19,084 nucleotides of DNA, from contig NZ_JAUNHK010000054.1 of assembly GCF_030523985.1 (NCBI RefSeq), forward strand, positions 1 through 19,084. Direction: 5' to 3'. Below, one piece after another: positions 13,948 to 19,084 of this stretch; the first letter of the stretch is position 1; each line of letters starts with the position of its first letter. The translations under genes were made by a program, and so were the position numbers. The stretch comes from Deinococcus sp. Lineage in GTDB: Bacteria > Deinococcota > Deinococci > Deinococcales > Deinococcaceae. The notes beneath the pieces were generated by a model, which made no database searches, was not told where the DNA came from, and was given only the letters and a program-made list of their open reading frames with translations.

Positions 13948-15462
13948 TCAACGCCAGGAGTGCGCCTGGGCAGCTTGGTTGAGTTCCTCCAAGGTGGCCC
14001 CGAGCGCTCGCTCGGCGCGGTTTGGATCGCCACCGAAGAGACCGTGCCGTACGGGACTCCATGCAGAGCCCTCGAGGGCCGCTTCCTGGGATAGCTGCTG
14101 GGCGGGATTGTTGCCGCGGAGGCGGTATCCGGCATACACGGCGGCCCGGCCTGCCCAATTCGGTCGGCCGTAACGTCGCTGGCCCTCGCGGAAACCGGGG
14201 TCGGCGTCCAGACTTAAAGCCTGTAGCAGTACTTCGGCGTGCTCGAAGTGGACGGAGAAGTCCTCTTCACCCAGGAGGGTGTCTGCGAAGAGGGGGCGCA
14301 GGGTCGCATAGAGCCATTCGGCGGCCGCGTTCTTAAGCTTGCTGTACCGGCGGGTCTCGATATCGGTGAGGGTCTGCGTTGGTTCAGCGTCCCCGCGGGC
14401 GTGACGGGCAACCATCTGACTGATCTGCTCGGAGCAAGCGGCAGAGAATGGCCACCACGGGTCTGTGGCGGTCAGTAACGCCGCGCGCTCCCCCAGTCGG
14501 TGGTCCTTGACCTTCGGGGCAACCACCAATGCTTGGAGGTTGTCGTACTGCTCATGGGCCACAGCAGCGATTGCTGCCGTCATGATCGAGAGCACCGCGG
14601 GGATGTGACGCAACGCGGTCAGCGTCGTGAGCCCGTCCATGTGGCTGACTGCAGCCTGAGCGAGATTCCGCAGCCCGGAGATCCAGGGCTCGAGCTGGGT
14701 GGACTCGCCGAATCGGGTAGCCACGATCAAGGAAGCGCAGAACGGCCGCGTCAGTTCGCTGAGGTGGTGGGCTCGTTCAGCCGCCCTCAGCAGTTGGTCG
14801 CCTCCCTCCGGGTCAGAGCCGTAAAGCTCTGGGTTGTTGAGTTCCTTGAGGATCCGGCCGACCTCAGTATGTATGAGGTCGCTCAGAGCGATCCTGCGCT
14901 GCGGGTCTAACAGCATGGCCTTGGTCTCTTCGCTGAGCCGAGTAGCGCGGTCTACTTCGGACAGGTTGTCCAGGGCTGCCTGGAGGTTGGCAGGCATGTG
15001 AGAGCGAGAGCCCATTAGCTGATGGAGCTGAGAGGTCAACCCTACGTAGTGCTGGTTCTTGTCTGCGCCGAACAGGTCGGTCCAGTGCAGGTCGTTGATC
15101 GTGCGGCTGGCGCCGAGTTCCCATTCGGGGATGGGGGTGTCGTCTAGGCGGATGGGGAAGAGCCAGGCATGCCCCGGGGTGTGCTTGCGGAACTCCTCGA
15201 CAGCCAGAGTCAGCTCCTCGTTCATAGTGTTCCGAGGGCGGGCGGCGGACTGAGCGGAGAAACAGGCCAGGAAGGCAACAGCCTGATCACTGCGGATAGC
15301 TTGACGGATCTTGGCCTTCCACTCATCCCCCGGGGCCAGTGCGGTGCGGTCGCGCCAGTAGGGGATGCCTGCGGCACTGAGCATCTGGCACAACTCGTCG
15401 ACGGCCTTGGCGTCCTCGCGAACGTAGGATATGAACACGTGCTGGCTGCCGGTATCCGTCAT
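13948..15462 (-). CDS. TIR-domain protein, candidate defence effector
   Basis: A 504-residue protein. The TIR (TIR_2-like) domain is at about 7-140: HVFISYVREDAKAVDELCQM, GIPYWRDRTALAPGDEW, then MNEELTLAVEEF, whose Glu82/Glu83 is at the place of the catalytic glutamate of NAD-cleaving TIR domains, and LFPIRLDDTPIPEW. The C-terminal 350 residues are mostly helical with no recognised domain and probably sense a trigger or oligomerise. No signal peptide, so cytoplasmic. ATG at 15462 places the TIR fold at the start; longer in-frame starts at 15474 and 15528 exist, the last overlapping the upstream gene by 17 bases. It follows the nucleotidyltransferase and HTH genes on the same strand. Bacterial TIR proteins commonly act in abortive anti-phage defence by depleting NAD. 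Confidence 0.88.
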   Translation of the reverse strand: MTDTGSQHVFISYVREDAKAVDELCQMLSAAGIPYWRDRTALAPGDEWKAKIRQAIRSDQAVAFLACFSAQSAARPRNTMNEELTLAVEEFRKHTPGHAWLFPIRLDDTPIPEWELGASRTINDLHWTDLFGADKNQHYVGLTSQLHQLMGSRSHMPANLQAALDNLSEVDRATRLSEETKAMLLDPQRRIALSDLIHTEVGRILKELNNPELYGSDPEGGDQLLRAAERAHHLSELTRPFCASLIVATRFGESTQLEPWISGLRNLAQAAVSHMDGLTTLTALRHIPAVLSIMTAAIAAVAHEQYDNLQALVVAPKVKDHRLGERAALLTATDPWWPFSAACSEQISQMVARHARGDAEPTQTLTDIETRRYSKLKNAAAEWLYATLRPLFADTLLGEEDFSVHFEHAEVLLQALSLDADPGFREGQRRYGRPNWAGRAAVYAGYRLRGNNPAQQLSQEAALEGSAWSPVRHGLFGGDPNRAERALGATLEELNQAAQAHSWR

Positions 15463-15511
15463 GCCCGTGAGCATAGAGGGCAGACCGGACGCCTTGAACG
15501 GACCTGCTGAT

Positions 15512-16297
15512 CTACGTTCCCGAGCCATCCCTAGTATCGGGGTCCACTTCGTACTGCAGGATGTCCTCCACAGCGAGTGCCACGTCCGTTGCCTCGTCAC
15601 GGCCAATTGCGGCACCTGCCAGCCGGTCGCCTTCGTTCATCCACCTCAGAAACCGGCGAAGTCGAGTTCCGGCGGACCCGTGCAGGGGTGGGTCCGGTGC
15701 GGCATCGTGGAGCAGGCCGGCCAATGCCACGGCGTCCTGTAGGTGTCTCTCCCGGTCACGGGAGTCCGCACGGTAGGCCTCGATCTTCAGTTCCAATGCC
15801 CCGATCAGATCCGGGACAGCGATGACCACAGGGCCCTGCGGCGTGAGAACCTCGACATAGCGGAGCCGCTCGAGCGCGTTGCGGCCTCCTGGTGCCTGCA
15901 CGGGCAGTGGCTGGGGCAGATCTTGCTCGGCAGGCGGGGGAACGTGGTCAGCGATGAGGAAGTCCACCTGCATGTCCCCTGCACCATCCGCGCGGGTCAT
16001 GCGGTGCAACGGTGCCGAGGCGTCGATCGAGTCCTTGTCCTCATACCCCAGAGCCTGAAGACCGTCGCGCAGAGCCCTGAGGTGCTGGCGCCAAGTGACC
16101 TCCACGCGCGCCAGAGTGTCGATGTCCCGGGTGGCGCGGGTGGGCACTTCGCCGTGGAGGCGATGATGGAGCTGAACCATCAGCCCGCCGATCAGCACCC
16201 AGTGGTCGGAGCTGACTGCCCGGGCCAGTTCGAAGACTGCCGGCCACGGGTCGGGCCACTGGCTGCCATCCACGCTCAGGTGGCGCGGCTCAGACAC
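15512..16297 (-). CDS. AbiEii-like nucleotidyltransferase
   Basis: A 261-residue protein of the AbiEii/AbiGii nucleotidyltransferase toxin superfamily. It has VLIGGLMVQLHHRL with the nucleotide-binding Gly-Gly (37-38), the paired acidic residues in TRDIDTL (Asp58, Asp60), a third acidic residue in DMQVDFLIAD, and the Lys helix VPDLIGALELKIEAYRADSR. Such enzymes transfer nucleotides to an RNA or protein target and serve as toxins of type IV-like systems. GTG at 16297 overlaps the HTH gene by 8 bases; an alternative GTG at 16342 would overlap by 53. The gene before it encodes an HTH protein, the usual antitoxin/regulator position, and the TIR gene follows within 50 bases. Confidence 0.8.
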   Translation of the reverse strand: MSEPRHLSVDGSQWPDPWPAVFELARAVSSDHWVLIGGLMVQLHHRLHGEVPTRATRDIDTLARVEVTWRQHLRALRDGLQALGYEDKDSIDASAPLHRMTRADGAGDMQVDFLIADHVPPPAEQDLPQPLPVQAPGGRNALERLRYVEVLTPQGPVVIAVPDLIGALELKIEAYRADSRDRERHLQDAVALAGLLHDAAPDPPLHGSAGTRLRRFLRWMNEGDRLAGAAIGRDEATDVALAVEDILQYEVDPDTRDGSGT

Positions 16298-16976
16298 GAT
16301 GCAGCAGTCGATCGAGGGCCTCTCGTCCAGCAGCCCGTTCACGGACGTCGTCGGAGTCCATGAGGTCCAGCGCCACGACCGTCTCCGTGCCCAGCAGCGC
16401 GGAGGGATCCACGTGGACGGGCACGTGGCGGATCACCACTTCCCCCTCCGCTGAGGGGTCGAGTCGAAGCCGGGACTGGAGAGCCTCGAAGTCGCCGAGC
16501 AGGTAGCCCTCCACCCGCTGGCTCCCTTCGACAGCGGCGAGCCCGATGCGGCGGGCAAGATCCGACTGATCCAGGGCGGACACCCCCGAGGGCACGAGAA
16601 CGTCTGCAAGCTTGGCTCGGGCTCGAGGCGAGGCATGGATCCGGTGGGGCTGGGCCCTGTTCTCAGCCAGTCGGTGCATCTCGGGGGCGGTGAGCGTTCG
16701 CAGACGGGAGCGCAGACGGGAGATCCGCGGCTGGTCGAGGAAGGCCCGTCCGTTTCCTCCGGTGAGGAGGTCGACGGCGGCCCAGGCGGTCCCCGGAGCC
16801 CAGGTGCGGCCTGCGCCCGGTGCCCTGCGGACACGACGGGTCAGGGCGCGCTCATCGATGAACCAGGATTCCCCAAGCCGGCGGGCCGGCATATCGCCCT
16901 CCTCGGCGAGGCGCCGCACATGCCGGTCAGAGACCCCGAGGCGCTCGGCGGCCTCCCCCACCGTCAGAAGCGTCAT
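16290..16976 (-). CDS. Excisionase-type HTH protein paired with the nucleotidyltransferase
   Basis: A 228-residue protein. An HTH_17/MerR-like domain fills residues 3-50 (LLTVGEAAERLGVSDRHVRR, then EGDMPARRLGESWFIDERAL). The remainder has no recognised fold and includes an Arg-rich helix (RISRLRSRLRTL). ATG at 16976 is chosen because the HTH starts there; an upstream ATG at 17012 is in frame. A strong ribosome site is absent for either. As first gene of a three-gene strand with the nucleotidyltransferase and TIR genes, it is likely the antitoxin or transcriptional repressor. HTH proteins preceding AbiEii-like enzymes are a recurring arrangement in actinobacteria. Role inferred. Confidence 0.8.
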   Translation of the reverse strand: MTLLTVGEAAERLGVSDRHVRRLAEEGDMPARRLGESWFIDERALTRRVRRAPGAGRTWAPGTAWAAVDLLTGGNGRAFLDQPRISRLRSRLRTLTAPEMHRLAENRAQPHRIHASPRARAKLADVLVPSGVSALDQSDLARRIGLAAVEGSQRVEGYLLGDFEALQSRLRLDPSAEGEVVIRHVPVHVDPSALLGTETVVALDLMDSDDVRERAAGREALDRLLHRV

Positions 16977-17228
16977 GCAAGAAGAGTACCGGAGACGGAC
17001 GTATTCATACATGATCGGTGAGCCCTAGCCTTGAGGCCCTGTCATGCCACTCGCCGAGAGCGCCTGACCCTTTCACTGGAGCCCGCGCACTCCACCAGAG
17101 CGGAGACGGAAGGGCCATCGACAGCAGCACCTGGAAGGAAGCAACACGCCCTCACCCTCCAGGCGATCAGCTGGGCAGGCAGGGCTTCGGACGACTCGTA
17201 GTGGTACGAGATCCATAGCGAGGCCGCC

Positions 17229-17807
17229 CTACTGGTGGGTTGATGCCCGACGGGCAATCGAGGTGTACAGCGTCTGCCGGCTGACCCCGAACGTGCGCGC
17301 CACCTCCGCCTTCGGGATCCCCATGGAGATCATCACGCGCGCCTGCTCCACGTCGGTGTCCGAGAGCTTCGGGGCCTGCACGTACTTGCCGCGGGCCTTG
17401 GCCAGGGCGATGCCCTCAGCCTGGCGCTCCTTGATCCTTCGACGCTCGAACTCAGCGAACGCGGCCAAGATGCCCAGCATGAGCCCGTCCACCGGGGAGG
17501 TGCCGGACTTGTCCACGCTGATCCGCTCGGACACGAACTGCACCGCGCACCCCTTGTCCGTGAGCTCATCCACGATCGCGTACAGGTCGCGGGTATCCCG
17601 GCCCAGCCGGTCCATGGAGGCGACCTTCACCAGGTCCCCCTCCCGCACGTACCGCATCAGCTCCGCCAACCCGGCGCGCTTGGCGCGGGGGCTGCCGGAG
17701 ATCTTGTCCTGGAAGACCCGGTCGCACTCCCCCACCGCATCGAGCTGCCGATCCAGGTTCTGCTCCGCCGAGCTCACCCGCACATACCCCACAGTCTGTC
17801 CAACCAC
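17229..17807 (-). CDS. Serine recombinase, resolvase/invertase type (second copy)
   Basis: A 192-residue small serine recombinase. GYVRVSS carries the nucleophile Ser12; SMDRLGRDTRDL and the E-helix (MLGILAAFAEFERRRIKERQ) follow; a C-terminal HTH reads GIPKAEVARTFGVSRQTLYTSI. It starts with GTG at 17807 with GGAGGG 8 bases upstream. It is clearly a different lineage from the recombinase at 237-797. Upstream lie GTCCA-12 bases-TGGAC (17831-17852) and the GGGGTATACCC repeat (17896), positions where a resolvase res site is normally found. It lies inside the 5-kb segment bounded by the 25-bp inverted repeat. Confidence 0.93.
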   Translation of the reverse strand: MVGQTVGYVRVSSAEQNLDRQLDAVGECDRVFQDKISGSPRAKRAGLAELMRYVREGDLVKVASMDRLGRDTRDLYAIVDELTDKGCAVQFVSERISVDKSGTSPVDGLMLGILAAFAEFERRRIKERQAEGIALAKARGKYVQAPKLSDTDVEQARVMISMGIPKAEVARTFGVSRQTLYTSIARRASTHQ

Positions 17808-17895
17808 GTTTAAGACCCTCCGCCACTTGTGTCCAAGGGGTTCAAAATGGACCCACTCTGACGTGATCCTCTCGTGTCGGCGGGGGGTGTGTAAA

Positions 17896-17914
17896 GGGGT
17901 ATACCCGATTAGAC
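17896..17914. repeat. GGGGTATACCCGnnTAGAC repeat, copy 2
   Basis: GGGGTATACCCGATTAGAC, matching copy 1 at 2401 at 17 of 19 positions. It lies 89 bases upstream of the second recombinase start, suggesting a recombination or regulatory site for that enzyme. Confidence 0.6.
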
Positions 17915-17979
17915 AGCCTCCACCAGGGGTTCCGTAGCCTCATGGGCTTCGTCGCCCGTGGCCCCGATAGCCTCGCCCC

Positions 17980-18267
17980 ATGGCCGACGCCCAGCCGATC
18001 CACCTCTTCTCCTTCGGCACCCTGCCGCGGCCGGACGTGCATGAAGCGCTCTTTGGCGGGCCGACCCCCTCCCGTCCCGCCGCCCTCCCCGGACACGGGC
18101 TGACACAGGTGCCCATCACCAACCCCGAGGTGATCTGCCTGTCCGGGGTCACGGTCCACCGGAGCCTGCCCCGGGTCGTTCAAGAGAGCGCCGAAGGTTG
18201 CATGCTCACCCTCACCACTGATGGGTTGACATCGAGCGCGGCGCCGAGCTGTTCGGTCTGCGGGTAA
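17980..18267 (+). pseudogene. Gamma-glutamylcyclotransferase-like gene, 3-prime truncated
   Basis: The first 65 or so residues (MADAQPIHLFSFGTLPRPDV, then EALFGG and ICLSGVTVHRSLPR) match the start of AIG2/GGCT-like gamma-glutamylcyclotransferases, whose YGTL/FGTL motif forms the glutamyl-binding loop. After about 18178 the resemblance stops and the frame runs into unrelated sequence to 18267, where it ends. The catalytic Glu region is missing, so the product should be inactive. A TAGCCT box just before the ATG suggests a leaderless transcript. The break coincides with the end of a minus-strand frame at 18180. Confidence 0.62.
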
Positions 18268-18410
18268 GAGCCCAGGACGCCGCGCAGTACTGCGACCGAC
18301 TGCTCCGCTGAGATTGGCAGACCCACCGAGACGTCCTGGATCTGCGGCCCGTTCTGGGTGGATATAGACGCTTTAGTCTTACCAGTTGCAGGCTCGAGCA
18401 GGGTCGCCAC
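18180..18410 (-). CDS. Hypothetical short protein, possibly a gene fragment
   Basis: A 76-residue frame from a GTG start, with coding-like codon use (LPISAEQSVAVLRGVLGSYP, QLGAALDVNPSVVRVS). No ribosome site is convincing and no family is recognised. It abuts the break in the cyclotransferase-like gene, so it may be the surviving end of an inserted or recombined gene rather than an intact one. Confidence 0.32.
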   Translation of the reverse strand: MATLLEPATGKTKASISTQNGPQIQDVSVGLPISAEQSVAVLRGVLGSYPQTEQLGAALDVNPSVVRVSMQPSALS

Positions 18411-18534
18411 TCAGCACCGCGCCGAGAATTCCCGAGCGCCACCCCGGCCAGCTCTTTCGGTAGCTTTCAAGTAATCTAGTCTTAATGCAATGCGCGCCTG
18501 CACGCCCCTTCTAAGGTGTGGCATAGTAAACGCC

Positions 18535-18720
18535 ATGATCTCAACGGATAAAAACAAGGTAAACCTGAAGTTAATTTTTTGGATTCTAGCGATCTTGCTT
18601 GCGGTTTTTGGGACAATGACGCTGGTTCTCTCAGGTGCGCCCGCCCTCATCTTGGACCCCGACCCCGAGGCTGACCTGGGCTCCACGCCAGGATCCTACG
18701 TGCTATACATCACATACTAG
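18535..18720 (+). CDS. Small single-TM membrane protein
   Basis: A 61-residue protein: a short charged N-terminus (MISTDKNKVNLK), a hydrophobic segment of about 25 residues (LIFWILAILLAVFGTMTLVL) and an acidic tail (DPDPEADLGS). Locally AT-richer than its neighbours, like the small membrane proteins at 1218-5058, but with one rather than two segments. No clear Shine-Dalgarno sequence. Function unknown. Confidence 0.5.
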   Translation: MISTDKNKVNLKLIFWILAILLAVFGTMTLVLSGAPALILDPDPEADLGSTPGSYVLYITY

Positions 18721-18745
18721 TCCCAATCGATCTTGGCTCTCCAGT

Positions 18746-18841
18746 GGCATTGAGCGTGAGGTCCACCGGGCTACCGAGCGCAAGATCGAGGAGGTCTTCA
18801 AGAAAGACCAGCGGATGCTCAACCGGATGGGCCGGGAGTGA
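18746..18841 (+). pseudogene. 3-prime fragment of an unrecognised gene
   Basis: The frame GIEREVHRATERKIEEVFKK, ending RMLNRMGRE, has strongly coding-like, GC-biased codons but no start. It looks like the C-terminal helix of a larger plasmid protein cut off on the left. Its TGA stop is the first three bases of the right 25-bp repeat. Confidence 0.45.
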
Positions 18842-18863
18842 AGCGCCCTGGGTTTCGTTCCGA
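18839..18863. repeat. 25-bp inverted repeat, right copy
   Basis: Begins TGAAGCGCCCTGGGTTTCGT and is the exact reverse complement of 13772-13796. Similarity stops abruptly on both sides. Confidence 0.85.
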
Positions 18864-18898
18864 CCTACGGCCCTGACCAAGGCGCGGCCAGTACCGCT

Positions 18899-18930
18899 TT
18901 ACCTCTTGCGGTACAAACCGCAAGAGGTAA
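18899..18930. repeat. Perfect 14-bp-arm hairpin
   Basis: TTACCTCTTGCGGT at 18899-18912 pairs exactly with 18917-18930 around ACAA; GTACC/GGTAC extends it outward to about 18891-18936. No T run follows, so it may be a recombination or binding site rather than a terminator. Confidence 0.65.
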
Positions 18931-18971
18931 GGGGTACTGCTATCGGCCCTTCCGGCCCATCTCCCGCCCTA

Positions 18972-19084
18972 GGGCGTGTCTGAGAATGGATCCAGGGGGC
19001 CAGCTGACACCCTGGAAGGCATGTCCCGCTTCCAGATGCTCTCCGATGCCCAATGGGAGTTGATCGCCCCGATGCTCCCGACCC
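18972..19084 (+). mobile_element. Left end of an IS5-like insertion sequence
   Basis: The element appears to begin at GGGCGTGTCTGAGAATGG, directly after CTA, consistent with the TA/TNA target preference of the IS427 subgroup of IS5. It continues past the window edge. Confidence 0.6.
19021..19084 (+). CDS. IS5-family transposase, N-terminal part only
   Basis: ATG at 19021 opens MSRFQMLSDAQWELIAPMLP and runs off the end of the window. LSDAQWELIAP is the conserved start of IS5-type (IS427 group) transposases. GGAAGG precedes the start very closely. Together with the remnant at 1-151 this brackets the window with related elements; whether they belong to one IS type cannot be tested, as they cover different parts of the protein. 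Confidence 0.85.
   Translation, partial: MSRFQMLSDAQWELIAPMLPT

Noticed and set aside
13948..15462. Thoeris defence system
   Set aside because: A TIR protein is present but no ThsA-like SIR2/SLOG partner is nearby, and the companions are an HTH protein and a nucleotidyltransferase.

Overview
This looks like part of a mobilizable plasmid, or a plasmid-derived accessory region, from a high-GC actinobacterium, probably of the Micrococcales. The reasons are the GC-rich codon use, a large MobF relaxase of actinobacterial TraA type, a ParA/ribbon-helix-helix partition pair and two serine recombinases. Both ends fall inside IS5-like insertion sequences: a damaged remnant at the left, and the intact start of an element at the right. 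That fits a contig or segment bounded by repeated IS copies. No replication initiator gene was recognised.

Region 1 (1-860) holds the IS5 remnant and a resolvase/invertase-type serine recombinase. Region 2 (about 1,000-5,760) is clearly more AT-rich than the rest and is the most unusual part. It has three cassettes, each pairing a 62-65 residue protein with two membrane segments and one or two secreted proteins. Two of the secreted proteins (1471-2043 and 5076-5708) end in a long Gly/Ala-rich hydrophobic stretch bracketed by two cysteines. The other two (3463-3837 and 3849-4169) are tandem four-cysteine paralogues that resemble the DUF6355-type secreted family. This gene order looks like exported peptide plus small immunity protein, but no antimicrobial activity can be shown from sequence. 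A degraded ISL3-family transposase lies between cassettes 1 and 2.

Region 3 (5,837-12,240) is the plasmid backbone on the minus strand. It contains parA with its small RHH partner and an upstream block of nested palindromes (likely operator/centromere), a gene-free structured stretch (7,000-7,800), the 1,239-residue MobF relaxase-helicase, a palindrome-rich leader that may be oriT, and a two-gene operon encoding a second RHH protein.

Region 4 (12,378-13,678) is a plus-strand operon for a secreted metzincin-like metalloprotease and a lipoprotein, with the two genes overlapping by 1 nt. Region 5 (13,772-18,863) is bounded by a 25-bp perfect inverted repeat. Inside are a minus-strand operon of an excisionase-type HTH protein, an AbiEii-like nucleotidyltransferase and a TIR-domain protein (a candidate defence or toxin-antitoxin module), a second serine recombinase, and fragments of other genes. 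The right end carries a strong hairpin and the start of an IS5-like transposase.

The backbone supplies transfer and stable inheritance. The cargo appears to be interbacterial competition (cassettes), possible phage or plasmid defence (HTH-NTase-TIR) and an exported protease.
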